The notes below the pieces were generated by a model. The model was not told the DNA's origin, did no database searches, and was given only the letters and a program-made list of their open reading frames with translations. A stretch of 64,000 nt of DNA. Origin: Pseudomonas lactucae (GTDB taxonomy: Bacteria; Pseudomonadota; Gammaproteobacteria; Pseudomonadales; Pseudomonadaceae). The stretch is from the NCBI RefSeq assembly GCF_016937615.1, contig NZ_JAFHKI010000032.1, positions 1 through 64,000 on the forward strand, given 5' to 3'. Position numbers and translations under genes: made by a program. This document shows, piece after piece, positions 17,260 to 25,578 of the stretch. Within the stretch, counting starts at the first letter, position 1. Every line of letters begins with the position of its first letter.

Positions 17260-18264
17260 TCAGTTCCAACCCGCCCGATCCATCAGCCGAATCGCCTCGG
17301 CCTGACGCTTACCCGCCACTTCCACCGGCAACGTGTCGGCCACGAATTTACCCCAGGTCGCCACTTCGGCCGACGGTGGCACCGCCGGGTTGGCCGGAAA
17401 CTCCTGGTTCACGTCAGCAAATATCTGCTGCGCCTCAGGCGTGGTCATCCATTCCACCAGGGCCTTGGCGGCTTCAGGGTGCGGTGCGTTCTTGGTCAGG
17501 CCGATGCCCGACAGGTTCACATGCACGCCACGGTCGCCCTGGTTCGGCCAGAACAGCTTCACCGCCAGGTCCGGTTTCTGCTTGTGCAGGCGCCCGTAGT
17601 AGTAGGTGTTGACGATCCCCACGTCGCATTGCCCGGCATTGATCGCCTCCAGCACCGCGATGTCATCGGAGAACACGTCGGTGGACAGGTTATTCACCCA
17701 GCCCTTGACGATAGCTTCGGTTTTGGCCGCGCCATGGGTTTCGATCAGGGTCGCGGTCAGCGACTGGTTATAGACCTTTTTCGCGGTACGCAGGCACAGA
17801 CGGCCTTCCCACTGCTTGTCGGCCAGGGCCTCGTAAGTGGTCAGGTCACCCGGCTTTACCCGGTCGGTGGAGTAGGCGATGGTCCGCGCGCGCAAGCTCA
17901 ACCCCGTCCAGGCGTGGGCGGATGAACGGTATTGCAGTGGAATATTCTTGTCGATCACCGCGGAGGTGAACGGTTGCAGGATGCCCATCTGCTCGGCTTG
18001 CCAGAGATTGCCGGCGTCGACGGTGAGCAGCAGGTCTGCGGTGGCGTTTTCGCCCTCGGCCTTGATGCGCTGCATCAGCGGGGCTTCCTTGTCGGTGATG
18101 AACTTCACCTGCACACCGGTCTTTTTGGTGTAGGCATCAAACACCGGCTTGATCAGTTCGTCGATGCGTGAGGAGTACACCACCACCTCGTCGGCTGCCT
18201 GCACGGTGGTGCTGCCGATCAGGGTGAGTGCCAGGGCAGTCAGGAGGCGCTTGGGTGCCAACAT
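17260..18264 (-). CDS. Fe(3+) ABC transporter periplasmic binding protein (FbpA/HitA-like)
   Basis: 334-aa class II periplasmic binding protein that captures ferric iron for the permease encoded next to it. The signal peptide spans 1-23, and the mature start [18 protein letters not shown] is typical of the family. The iron-coordinating tyrosines fall in the YYY cluster at residues 221-223, within [15 protein letters not shown] Fur-like box lies about 30 bp upstream, consistent with iron-repressed expression. Confidence 0.92.
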   Translation of the reverse strand: MLAPKRLLTALALTLIGSTTVQAADEVVVYSSRIDELIKPVFDAYTKKTGVQVKFITDKEAPLMQRIKAEGENATADLLLTVDAGNLWQAEQMGILQPFTSAVIDKNIPLQYRSSAHAWTGLSLRARTIAYSTDRVKPGDLTTYEALADKQWEGRLCLRTAKKVYNQSLTATLIETHGAAKTEAIVKGWVNNLSTDVFSDDIAVLEAINAGQCDVGIVNTYYYGRLHKQKPDLAVKLFWPNQGDRGVHVNLSGIGLTKNAPHPEAAKALVEWMTTPEAQQIFADVNQEFPANPAVPPSAEVATWGKFVADTLPVEVAGKRQAEAIRLMDRAGWN

Positions 18265-18293
18265 GGGGGCGGTCTCTCATTTGCAAAAAGAGA

Positions 18294-18312
18294 GCAAATG
18301 ATAAGGACTCAC
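18294..18312 (-). promoter_or_regulatory. possible Fur box upstream of the iron-binding protein gene
   Basis: GCAAATGATAAGGACTCAC matches the 19-bp E. coli-type Fur consensus at about 12 of 19 positions, with the left half AATGATAA well conserved and the right half poor. Its position fits iron-dependent repression of the two genes downstream. Confidence 0.4.
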
Positions 18313-18347
18313 ATTTGGTAACGCTTGGTGGAGGCGTTACCAGATGT
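18311..18347 (-). terminator. hairpin after the ubi operon
   Basis: A 14-bp stem with one G-U pair (ACATTTGGTAACGC with GCGTTACCAGATGT) 13 bp past the ubiI stop codon. It probably ends the leftward ygfB-to-ubiI transcript. The T tract is weak. Confidence 0.55.
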
Positions 18348-18359
18348 TGCACAAACGCC

Positions 18360-19583
18360 TCAGGGTTTAGCGAGTTCGGGCAGATCGCCCGTCAATCCCA
18401 AGGCCTGGCGCACAAAGACCGCCTTGGCTTCGGGCATCTGATCGACCATTTTCAACCCGGCATTGCGCAACCAGCGCAACGGCAGTTGATCGGCCTGGAA
18501 CAACCGCTCAAAGCCCTCCATCGCCGCCATCAACGCCAGGTTATGCGGCATGCGCCGGCGCTCGTAACGGCTGAGCACTTTCACATCCGCCAGGCGCTCG
18601 CCACGTTCGGTGGCCGACAACAACACGTCGGCAAGCACTGCCGCATCGAGGAAACCCAGGTTCACGCCCTGCCCGGCCAGCGGATGGATCACATGGGCCG
18701 CGTCGCCGATCAATGCCAGGCCCTCGGCCACATAGCGTTTGGCATGGCGTTGACGCAACGGCACGCAAACCCTTGGATCGGCGCTGACGACAGTGCCCAG
18801 ACGCCCTTCAAAGGCGCGCTCCAGCGCACGGCAAAACGCCTCGTCATCCAACGCCATCAAGCGTTCGGACTCAGCCGGCGTGGTCGACCAGACGATCGAG
18901 CACCAATCCTGCTGCCCGTCCCGCTCCAATGGCAAAAACGCCAGCGGACCAGTATCGGTAAACCGCTGCCAGGCCGTGCGCTGGTGCGGCTGGCTGCTGC
19001 GTACGCTGGTGACGATGGCGTTATGCAGGTAATCCCACTCACGGGTCGCCGTGCCGGTAAGGCGGCGCACGGCGGAGTTGGCGCCATCGGCCGCGACCAC
19101 CAACGGCGCGCGCAAAGTTCGGCCATCGGCCAGGGTCAGCAGCCAGTCATCGCCGGAGCGGCGCATCTGCTCCAGGCGTGCGTTAGCCAGCAAACCCAGG
19201 TCGCAGTCGTGCAGGCGCTCAAGCAAGGCATCCTGCACCACGCGGTTTTCGACGATATGCCCGAGCACTTCGGCATGCACGCTGGCCGCCGAGAAGTGGA
19301 TCTGCCCGGTGCCGCTGCCGTCCCACACCTGCATCTCGCCATAGGGGCTGGCGCGGCGCGAGACAATGCCCTCCCACACGCCGAGGCGCTCCAGGATGCG
19401 CTGGCTGGCCGCCGACAGGGCGCTCACGCGAGGCTCGAAGGCCGCGTCACGGTCGAATGGCTTGACACTCAGCGGGCTGCCGTCGAGCAGCAGCACTTGC
19501 AGGCCACTGCCCTGCATCGCAAGCGCCAGGGCGCTTCCGACCATTCCGGCCCCGACAATCAGCACATCTGCGCGCATGTCCAT
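18360..19583 (-). CDS. ubiI: FAD-dependent ubiquinone hydroxylase (UbiI/VisC-type)
   Basis: 407-aa flavoprotein monooxygenase of the UbiH/UbiF/VisC/COQ6 family, which hydroxylates the aromatic ring during ubiquinone synthesis. An N-terminal dinucleotide fold, VLIVGAGMVGSALALAMQ (residues 7-24), binds FAD. The second FAD motif, ALIGDAAHVIHPLAGQGVNLG, lies about two thirds along. It is the last gene of the ygfB-pepP-ubiH-DUF4442-ubiI cluster, 3 bp after the preceding gene. The VisC/UbiI assignment is by position next to ubiH. UbiF-type chemistry cannot be excluded. Confidence 0.88.
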   Translation of the reverse strand: MDMRADVLIVGAGMVGSALALAMQGSGLQVLLLDGSPLSVKPFDRDAAFEPRVSALSAASQRILERLGVWEGIVSRRASPYGEMQVWDGSGTGQIHFSAASVHAEVLGHIVENRVVQDALLERLHDCDLGLLANARLEQMRRSGDDWLLTLADGRTLRAPLVVAADGANSAVRRLTGTATREWDYLHNAIVTSVRSSQPHQRTAWQRFTDTGPLAFLPLERDGQQDWCSIVWSTTPAESERLMALDDEAFCRALERAFEGRLGTVVSADPRVCVPLRQRHAKRYVAEGLALIGDAAHVIHPLAGQGVNLGFLDAAVLADVLLSATERGERLADVKVLSRYERRRMPHNLALMAAMEGFERLFQADQLPLRWLRNAGLKMVDQMPEAKAVFVRQALGLTGDLPELAKP

Positions 19584-19586
19584 GCT

Positions 19587-20072
19587 TTAAACCTGTCTTG
19601 CTGGCGGCTTGCGCCGCACGTAAAGGGTTTTGTCGACCCGCGCGACCAAAGTGCCGGAGCCGTCATGAATCTGGACCTGGAGGTGGGGCAGATATTTCTC
19701 GCCGCCCTCGGTCTGTCGACGCACTTCATCCAACAACGCATCGTCGATAAAAAATTCGGCATACACCGGGCCCTTGCCCGGCGAGATAAAGTCGATGCTC
19801 GCGGCCTTGTCCCACACGATGTAGTCACGGCCCAGGTTCTCCATGAGCATCAGCATGTAGAACGGGTCGACCATCGAATACAGGCTGCCACCGAACTGGG
19901 TGCCGACGTAATTGCGGTTATACCAACCCAGGCCCATGCGCACTTTGACGTGACGAAAGTCGGCGCTCATATGCCGCACGCTGACCCCGGCGCCCAGGTA
20001 CGGCGGGTACAGGGTCATGACCCAACGCAACAACCGCGCTTTGCCTAGCCGCTCGACCAACCACTTACGCAT
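19587..20072 (-). CDS. DUF4442 hot-dog-fold protein
   Basis: 161-aa protein with the hot-dog thioesterase-like core, containing NRNYVGTQFGGSLYSMVDPF around a central helix. This matches DUF4442 and the YiiD C-terminal type. It may hydrolyse acyl-CoA, but no proven catalytic residue can be pointed to. The ATG at 20072 overlaps the ubiH stop by 8 bp and the stop lies 3 bp before ubiI, so it is embedded in the ubiquinone operon. Its conserved place between two ubiquinone hydroxylases hints at a lipid or quinone-related role, which is inference. Confidence 0.85.
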   Translation of the reverse strand: MRKWLVERLGKARLLRWVMTLYPPYLGAGVSVRHMSADFRHVKVRMGLGWYNRNYVGTQFGGSLYSMVDPFYMLMLMENLGRDYIVWDKAASIDFISPGKGPVYAEFFIDDALLDEVRRQTEGGEKYLPHLQVQIHDGSGTLVARVDKTLYVRRKPPARQV

Positions 20073-21252
20073 CGGGGCGCGTCCCCAGGCCCATGGCCTG
20101 ACGGGCGAACCAGCGCTTGGCCGGAGGCAACAGGTCCAGGCCCAGCAGGCCCATGTTGCGGCCCAGCGCGACCAACGGTTGAGCACTGCCAAACAGCCGC
20201 GTGACCTGGTCGGAAAAACCCACGGTCAACTTCTGATCCAGGTGCTGGCGCTCGCGATAAGCCTGCAGCGTCGCCAGGTCGCCCGGCACCGCCGGCCCGG
20301 CCAGCAGGGCCTCGGCCAAGGCATTCGCATCGCGCAGCGACAGGTTGAAACCCTGCCCGGCAATCGGGTGCAGGCTGTGGGCGGCATTGCCGAGGATCGC
20401 CAGGTGCGAGCGCACTTGCTCTTCGGCTTCCACCAGGGTCAGCGGATACAGATGTCGCGCGCCGACTTGTTTCAGCGTGCCCAGGCGGTAACCGAACACG
20501 CCCTGCAATTCGCTCAGGAAACTGCGCTCGTCAAGGGCGGCCAGGCGCTGGGCGTCCATGCCGACGCGGGTCCACACCAGCGCGCAGCGATTGTCCGGCA
20601 GCGGCAGCAACGCCATCGGGCCTTGCTCGGTGAAGCGCTCGAAGGCTTCGCCGTTGTGGGACTCGCTTGGGGTGATGTTGGCGATCAGCGCGCTCTGGTT
20701 GTACGGCCGGGTTTTCACGCCGATGCCCAACTGCTCGCGCAAGCCGGAGCGACCGCCATCGGCCAATACCGCAAGGTCGCATTCCAACACGGTTTCATCG
20801 TTGAGGGTCAGGCGATAACCGTCGGACAGCGGCTCCATGCGCGTGACCTCCGCCGGGCAGCGCCAGCTCACCACGTCTTTGTCCAGGCCTTGCCACAGGC
20901 ATTGGCCGAGCCAGGCGTTTTCCACCACATAGCCCAGGGCCGGCACGCCCTCCTCCAAGGCAGACAAGCGCGCGGTGGAGAAGCGGCCTTTGTCCGATAC
21001 GTGAATCTGCTTGATCGGTTCGGCACGAGGGGAGATGGCCTGCCATACCCCCAGGCGCTGATAAATCTGCCGGGCGCCAAACGACAACGCCGACGAGCGT
21101 GCGTCGTAGCTCGGCTGGTAGCTGTCACCCGGCGCGAAAGGTTCGATCAACACGATTTTCCAGCCGCGCGCCTTGGCCCCGGCCTGCAGCGCCAGCGCCA
21201 GGCTGGCGCCCACCAGGCCGCCGCCGATGATTGCCAGGTTGACCCGGCTCAT
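20065..21252 (-). CDS. ubiH: 2-octaprenyl-6-methoxyphenol hydroxylase
   Basis: 395-aa FAD-dependent monooxygenase of ubiquinone biosynthesis acting at the inner membrane. The N-terminal FAD fold IIGGGLVGASLALAL (residues 8-22) and the GNAAHSLHPIAGQGFNLSLRDA motif are diagnostic. The start ATG overlaps the pepP stop as ATGA, giving translational coupling, and the 3' end overlaps the DUF4442 start. It is a paralogue of the neighbouring ubiI product. Both act at different ring positions. Confidence 0.94.
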   Translation of the reverse strand: MSRVNLAIIGGGLVGASLALALQAGAKARGWKIVLIEPFAPGDSYQPSYDARSSALSFGARQIYQRLGVWQAISPRAEPIKQIHVSDKGRFSTARLSALEEGVPALGYVVENAWLGQCLWQGLDKDVVSWRCPAEVTRMEPLSDGYRLTLNDETVLECDLAVLADGGRSGLREQLGIGVKTRPYNQSALIANITPSESHNGEAFERFTEQGPMALLPLPDNRCALVWTRVGMDAQRLAALDERSFLSELQGVFGYRLGTLKQVGARHLYPLTLVEAEEQVRSHLAILGNAAHSLHPIAGQGFNLSLRDANALAEALLAGPAVPGDLATLQAYRERQHLDQKLTVGFSDQVTRLFGSAQPLVALGRNMGLLGLDLLPPAKRWFARQAMGLGTRPDA

Positions 21253-22571
21253 CGGGCAGCCGCCATCAGGGCTTCGATCTCGGCGACGGTCTTGGGCACG
21301 CCGCCGGTCAGGATTTCACAGCCTTGCTTGGTCACCACCACGTCGTCCTCGATGCGTACGCCAATGCCACGCCATTTCTTTGCCACGTTCTGGTTGTCCG
21401 GCGAAATATAAATGCCAGGCTCCACGGTGAGTGCCATGCCGACTTCCAGCACGCGCCATTCACCGCCCACCTTGTACTCACCCACGTCATGCACATCCAT
21501 CCCCAGCCAATGGCCGGCGCGGTGCATATAGAAGGGTTTATAGGCTTCGCCGGCGATCAGTTCGTCGACGTCACCTTGCAACAGCCCCAGCTTTACCAAC
21601 CCGGCGGTGATGACCTGCACGGTCGCCTCATGGGCCTGGTTCCAATGCTTGTTCGGTGCGATCTCGGCAAAGGCGGCTTCCTGGGAGGCCAGCACAATCT
21701 CGTAGATCGCTTTCTGTTCAGCGGAAAACCTGCCATTGACCGGCCAGGTGCGGGTGATGTCGCTCGCGTAGCAGTCGATCTCGCAACCGGCGTCGATCAG
21801 CACCAGGTCACCGTCCTTGAGCAGCGCGTCATTCTGCTGGTAGTGCAGGATGCAGCTGTTGCGCCCGGTGGCGACGATGGAGCCGTAGGCGGGCATTTTC
21901 GCGCCACCTTTACGGAATTCGTAATCCAGCTCGGCTTCCAGGCTGAACTCATGCAGCCCGGCGCGACTGGCCTGCATCGCCTTGACGTGGGCCGCGCAGG
22001 AAATCCGCGCGGCTTCGCGCATCACCTTCACTTCCGCCGCCGATTTATACAGGCGCATGTCGTGGAGCAGGTGATCCAGGGCAACGAATTCATTCGGCGG
22101 CTGCGCGCCCAGGTGCGCTTTGGAGCGGATCACGTTGATCCATTCCATCAGGTGCCGGTCGAATTCGGCGTTGCTGCCCATGGCCGAATACACCCGGTCG
22201 CGGCCTTCGATCAGGCCGGGCAGGATGTCGTCGATATCGGTGATGGGAAACGCGTCGTCGGCGCCAAAATCACGAATCGCACCTTCGGTACCGGCGCGCA
22301 GGCCGTCCCACAATTCGCGTTCGGCATTGCGTTCGCGGCAGAACAGCACGTACTCGCCATGCTGGCGACCGGGCATCAGCACGATCACCGCTTCCGGCTC
22401 GGGGAAACCGCTCAGGTACTGGAAATCGCTGTCCTGGCGGTAGACGTGCTCGACATCGCGATTGCGGATAGCCACGGCGGCGGCCGGCAGGATCGCGATG
22501 CTGTTGGGTTCCATCTGCGCCATGAGCGCCTTGCGGCGCCGGGTGTATTCCGCTTTGGGGATATGGATCAT
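21249..22571 (-). CDS. pepP: Xaa-Pro aminopeptidase (aminopeptidase P)
   Basis: 440-aa dimetal M24 peptidase that removes N-terminal residues preceding proline. Metal ligands are visible in order: the two Asp of DAGCEIDCYASDITRTWP, His in HRAGHWLGMDVHD, Glu in VEPGIY and Glu in RIEDDVVVT. The N-terminal domain is the usual AMP_N domain, starting IPKAEYTRRRKALM. It sits between ygfB (20 bp upstream) and ubiH (4-bp overlap) in the conserved cluster also found in E. coli. Confidence 0.96.
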   Translation of the reverse strand: MIHIPKAEYTRRRKALMAQMEPNSIAILPAAAVAIRNRDVEHVYRQDSDFQYLSGFPEPEAVIVLMPGRQHGEYVLFCRERNAERELWDGLRAGTEGAIRDFGADDAFPITDIDDILPGLIEGRDRVYSAMGSNAEFDRHLMEWINVIRSKAHLGAQPPNEFVALDHLLHDMRLYKSAAEVKVMREAARISCAAHVKAMQASRAGLHEFSLEAELDYEFRKGGAKMPAYGSIVATGRNSCILHYQQNDALLKDGDLVLIDAGCEIDCYASDITRTWPVNGRFSAEQKAIYEIVLASQEAAFAEIAPNKHWNQAHEATVQVITAGLVKLGLLQGDVDELIAGEAYKPFYMHRAGHWLGMDVHDVGEYKVGGEWRVLEVGMALTVEPGIYISPDNQNVAKKWRGIGVRIEDDVVVTKQGCEILTGGVPKTVAEIEALMAAAR

Positions 22572-22591
22572 GGGCAGATGGGCTTCCTTTC

Positions 22592-23149
22592 TCAGTGCAG
22601 TGAAGGCTTGGGGGCAACAGGCTCAGCGGACTTCCGGGTCTCGGTGAACAGCAGCAATGGCGCGACGCGCAGGTATTCCATGACTTCCATGTAATCGCCT
22701 TCGCCGTCTTCGGACTCTTCCAGGGCGTCTTGCACCTGGGAGATGGCCGCCAGGTCCTGCAGCACTTCCTTGGCGTCGGTGCTCAACTCCAGGCCACCGG
22801 CATTCACGCCGAAACCGTGGAGGAAGCCCTGGCACCATTGGCCCAGTGCGGCAGCCCGCTCGGTGAGCGGCGCGTCGTCGGTCGGCAGCAGCAGGACCAC
22901 GGTGACGTCATCACCGGTCAGCTCGCCCTTGACCATCTCTTGCAAGCCGATCAGTGCGTTACGCACGTTGTCGGTCGGTTCGGTTTCCAGCAGCTCGGCG
23001 ACATCGGCCAGCCAGTTGTCGGCGTCAAAGCCGACACCGGTGCAACTGCGGCCCAGCAATACGCCGTGCAGCTCGGCAGGCGAGCAAGGATGGCCGCTGG
23101 TGCTCAGCAGTTTGGAGAAAGCATCGTACGGGGAGTTCTGAATGGGCAT
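22592..23149 (-). CDS. UPF0149/YgfB-family protein
   Basis: 185-aa acidic cytoplasmic protein of the YecA/YgfB class. Recognisable features are the N-terminal [19 protein letters not shown], the central [11 protein letters not shown], and the C-terminal [13 protein letters not shown]. It lacks the SEC-C zinc motif of YecA. It is the first gene of the pepP-ubi operon and is divergent from the zapB-like/zapA unit. In P. aeruginosa YgfB has been reported to influence beta-lactam resistance through ampDh3, but that role is not readable here. Confidence 0.9.
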   Translation of the reverse strand: MPIQNSPYDAFSKLLSTSGHPCSPAELHGVLLGRSCTGVGFDADNWLADVAELLETEPTDNVRNALIGLQEMVKGELTGDDVTVVLLLPTDDAPLTERAAALGQWCQGFLHGFGVNAGGLELSTDAKEVLQDLAAISQVQDALEESEDGEGDYMEVMEYLRVAPLLLFTETRKSAEPVAPKPSLH

Positions 23150-23288
23150 GGTGAGCTAGGCGCCAGACGGCGCAATGTCTAGAATGGAGCGCTGTATCCT
23201 AGCACCGGCAGACGCACCAAGACTATCAAGGGCGTCAGATCGTTTATCCTGCAGTTGCCATTCATCAGACAAAATCCAGTGGAACCCA

Positions 23289-23498
23289 ATGGAAGACACC
23301 GACCTGCAAGCGCTGATGGCCAGACTCGAATTGCTAATTACTCGGGTCGAGCAACTTAAGAGTCAAAACGGACTCCTATTAGCTCAGGAAAAGACCTGGC
23401 GCGAGGAACGCGCTCACCTCATTGAAAAAAACGAAATCGCCCGGCGTAAGGTCGAATCGATGATTTCGCGCCTGAAGGCCCTGGAGCAAGACTCATGA
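23289..23498 (+). CDS. TIGR02449-type small coiled-coil protein (ZapB-like)
   Basis: 69-aa cytoplasmic coiled coil with heptad-like leucines across almost its whole length, in LQALMARLELLITRVEQLK. It overlaps zapA by ATGA and is translationally coupled to it. Small coiled-coil partners upstream of zapA are widespread in gammaproteobacteria, and a division-related role is inferred from that. The ATG at 23289 fits the length of the family. An upstream open frame from 23175 is not convincing. Confidence 0.85.
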   Translation: MEDTDLQALMARLELLITRVEQLKSQNGLLLAQEKTWREERAHLIEKNEIARRKVESMISRLKALEQDS

Positions 23499-23812
23499 GT
23501 TCAAGCAATAGCGTCACCGTGCAGATTCTCGACAAAGAATATTCGATCATCTGCCCTCAGGAAGAGCGCAATAACCTGGTGAGCGCCGCCCGCTACCTGG
23601 ATGGCAAGATGCGTGAGATCCGCAGCAGCGGCAAAGTGATCGGCGCCGACCGCATCGCCGTGATGGCCGCGCTGAACATTACCCACGACTTGCTGCACAA
23701 GCAGGAACGCCCTGACGTACAGGCCAGCGGCTCGACCCGCGAGCAGGTACGCGACCTGCTCGAACGCGTTGACCTGGTGCTGTCCAGCGACTCAGACGCA
23801 CCCAAGGGCTGA
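23495..23812 (+). CDS. zapA: cell division protein ZapA
   Basis: 105-aa FtsZ-associated protein that bundles FtsZ filaments and stabilises the Z ring. The N-terminal beta-sheet head contains VQILDKEYSIICPQEERNNL and the C-terminal helix forms a dimeric coiled coil ending VDLVLSSDSD. It overlaps the upstream coiled-coil gene by 4 bp. The order zapA, 6S RNA, cyclo-ligase downstream is the classical proteobacterial arrangement. Confidence 0.95.
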   Translation: MSSSNSVTVQILDKEYSIICPQEERNNLVSAARYLDGKMREIRSSGKVIGADRIAVMAALNITHDLLHKQERPDVQASGSTREQVRDLLERVDLVLSSDSDAPKG

Positions 23813-23843
23813 TTGCCGCGACCGTTTAAGGTATACTCGCCCC

Positions 23844-24022
23844 ACTCCCTGGCGTGTTTGCCAGTCGGCGATGTCCCGGAGCCGATTCGCACTACCCTGG
23901 AAGTTGCACGTTGGGCTGGTGTGCATGTCCGCTAGACGGAAAGCCTTAAAGCCTACTGCTTCTTCCACCTTGAACTTTCGGGTTCAAGGGCTAAGTCGAC
24001 AGCGGCGCTGTCGGGGAGCCTG
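23844..24022 (+). ncRNA. ssrS: 6S RNA
   Basis: About 180 nt between zapA and the 5-formyl-THF cyclo-ligase gene, the conserved ssrS location. Hallmarks are the 5' segment CTCCCTGGCGTGTTTGCCAG, the internal ACGGAAAGCCTTAAAGCCTA, the hairpin CCTTGAACTTTCGGGTTCAA, and the 3' closing GTCGGGGAGCC, which pairs with the 5' end to form the open-promoter mimic. A -10-like TATACT at 23832-23837 fits a start near 23844. 6S RNA binds sigma-70 RNA polymerase in stationary phase. Ends are accurate to a few bases only. Confidence 0.9.
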
Positions 24023-24036
24023 AATTCCCAAAACTC

Positions 24037-24060
24037 AATGCCAGTCCCCGGACTGGCATT
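24037..24060 (+). terminator. hairpin after 6S RNA
   Basis: A 10-bp perfect stem AATGCCAGTC/GACTGGCATT with a CCCG loop, followed by only a weak T stretch. It probably terminates or attenuates 6S transcription and allows some read-through into the cyclo-ligase gene. Confidence 0.6.
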
Positions 24061-24080
24061 GTTGTATGAGCCGAAAAATC

Positions 24081-24710
24081 ATGACCGAACCTGCGCCGCT
24101 TTCCCGTCCGCACCTTCGACGCATGTTGCGCAAGGCCCGCCGCGCCCTCACGCCGAGCGAGCAGCGCCAGGCCGCCCACGGCCTGTATCGGCAACTGGCA
24201 CAGCACCCGCTGTTTCGCCGGGCCAAACATATTTCCTTATATCTACCGACGGACGGTGAAATCGATCCGCGCTTGCTGCTGCGTGCCGCCCAACGCCGAG
24301 GCAAGGCTACTTACCTGCCGGTGCTGAGTGCATGGCCACGGACCAAGATGGTGTTCCAGCGCGTGCGGCCTGGAGAAACGCTGCGGCCCAATCGCTTTCG
24401 CATCCTGGAGCCACGGGTCAATGCCAAGCGCCAACGCAAGGTCTGGGCGCTGGACCTGGTGCTGCTGCCGCTGGTGGGATTCGATGATGCCGGCGGTCGC
24501 CTGGGCATGGGTGGCGGTTTCTACGACCGCAGCCTGGCCTACCTTGCCCGCCGCCAAAGCTGGCGCAAGCCGACGCTGCTGGGGCTGGCCCATGAATGTC
24601 AGAAGGTCGATCGATTGGCGCAGGCCAGTTGGGATGTGCCATTGGCCGGCACCGTCACAGACAGGAAGTGGTATATCGCGCAGGCGCCACTGGAGTCAGC
24701 GGCGCCTTGA
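24081..24710 (+). CDS. 5-formyltetrahydrofolate cyclo-ligase
   Basis: 209-aa ATP-dependent enzyme that converts 5-formyl-THF to 5,10-methenyl-THF (YgfA/Fau). The diagnostic motif LGMGGGFYDRSLAYL lies in the C-terminal half, and the N-terminal basic segment RRMLRKARRALTPSEQ binds nucleotide. Two in-frame starts exist: ATG 24066 directly after the hairpin and ATG 24081. I prefer 24081 (MTEPAPLSRP) as the usual N-terminus, but neither has a good ribosome binding site. It lies downstream of ssrS as in most gammaproteobacteria. Confidence 0.93.
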   Translation: MTEPAPLSRPHLRRMLRKARRALTPSEQRQAAHGLYRQLAQHPLFRRAKHISLYLPTDGEIDPRLLLRAAQRRGKATYLPVLSAWPRTKMVFQRVRPGETLRPNRFRILEPRVNAKRQRKVWALDLVLLPLVGFDDAGGRLGMGGGFYDRSLAYLARRQSWRKPTLLGLAHECQKVDRLAQASWDVPLAGTVTDRKWYIAQAPLESAAP

Positions 24711-24717
24711 AGCTGTA

Positions 24718-24864
24718 TCAGCGCTTGAACGGTTGTTGCTGTTGAGTCAATTCAACGGGTGCATCGGTCTTGTTCGACCACAGGCTTTGCGCATACCCGG
24801 TGGTCACGACGCCCAGACCAAACAAAATCACCAAAATCCATAGTAAATCCGGTTTACGTTGCAT
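24718..24864 (-). CDS. 48-aa single-pass membrane protein
   Basis: A small gene running opposite to the cyclo-ligase, starting with ATG at 24864 and ending with TGA 8 bp past the ligase stop. A strong ribosome binding site (AAGGGGGG) precedes the ATG. The product has a basic N-terminus (MQRKPDLLW), one hydrophobic helix (about residues 8-24) and a polar Gln-rich tail ending QQQQPFKR. A small hypothetical gene occupies the same place in P. aeruginosa as I recall. Function is unknown. Confidence 0.75.
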   Translation of the reverse strand: MQRKPDLLWILVILFGLGVVTTGYAQSLWSNKTDAPVELTQQQQPFKR

Positions 24865-25059
24865 CGATTGCCCCCCTTCAGGCACCTCGTACACGATGAC
24901 AACAACGTTCCAAAGTAGTCCGTTGCAGCTGCGTCAAGCTTAAAATCCCGGCATTCTGCGATAACGTGAACCAACACGCAAACCTTGACGCCAACCGACT
25001 GTCGGTTTGTCATCAAATTGCCTGACAACTTGCCCACTGCCTTTTTCAGGAGCGCAAAA

Positions 25060-25509
25060 ATGGCCTATTGGCTGATGAAATCCGAGCCCGACGAACTCTC
25101 CATCCAAGGCTTGGAAACGCTCGGTGAAGCGCGCTGGGATGGCGTGCGCAATTACCAGGCGCGCAACTTTTTGCGGGCAATGGCGGTGGGCGATGCGTTT
25201 TTCTTCTATCACTCAAGCTGCCCCGAGCCGGGCATCGCCGGTATCGGCAAAATTGTCGAAGCGGCCTACCCGGACCCCACCGCGCTGGAACCGGACAGCC
25301 ATTACTTCGACGCCAAGGCCACTGTGGAGAAAAACCCGTGGAGTGCGATCAACGTCGCGCACGTCCAGACGTTTCCGAAAGTGCTGAGCCTGGGCTACCT
25401 GAAACAGCAAACCGCCCTCGCCGAGTTGCCGCTGGTGCAAAAAGGCAGCCGGCTGTCGGTGATGGCCGTCACCCCCGAGCAATGGGCGGCCGTGATCAGC
25501 CTGCTTTAA
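25060..25509 (+). CDS. EVE domain-containing protein
   Basis: 149-aa cytoplasmic EVE (PUA-like) protein. The family signature is clear: an N-terminal YWLMKSEPDELS, then WDGVRNYQARNFLRAM, MAVGDAFFFYHSSCPEPGIAGIGKI and the C-terminal LPLVQKGSRLSVMAVT. EVE domains are thought to read modified bases in nucleic acids. This small stand-alone type is common in housekeeping genomes. AGGAG lies 8 nt before the ATG at 25060. It is not part of an evident defence cluster. Confidence 0.93.
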   Translation: MAYWLMKSEPDELSIQGLETLGEARWDGVRNYQARNFLRAMAVGDAFFFYHSSCPEPGIAGIGKIVEAAYPDPTALEPDSHYFDAKATVEKNPWSAINVAHVQTFPKVLSLGYLKQQTALAELPLVQKGSRLSVMAVTPEQWAAVISLL

Positions 25510-25578
25510 CTGACCGGCATCAAATCCCGTTCGGAAAAAACCGCTCAAACTAGGACCCTATTGCCGCAGGAAGCCGCC

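Noticed and set aside
18228..20048. Open frame of 606 codons on the plus strand
   Set aside because: Runs across the opposite strands of ubiI and DUF4442. His/Gln/Arg-rich, typical of an antisense frame in GC-rich DNA.
24828..25037. 69-codon minus-strand frame upstream of the EVE gene
   Set aside because: Out of frame with the 48-aa gene that has the good ribosome binding site. No protein features.
25060..25509. EVE protein as part of a defence island
   Set aside because: Neighbours are folate, division and transport genes. No restriction, nuclease or helicase gene is near.
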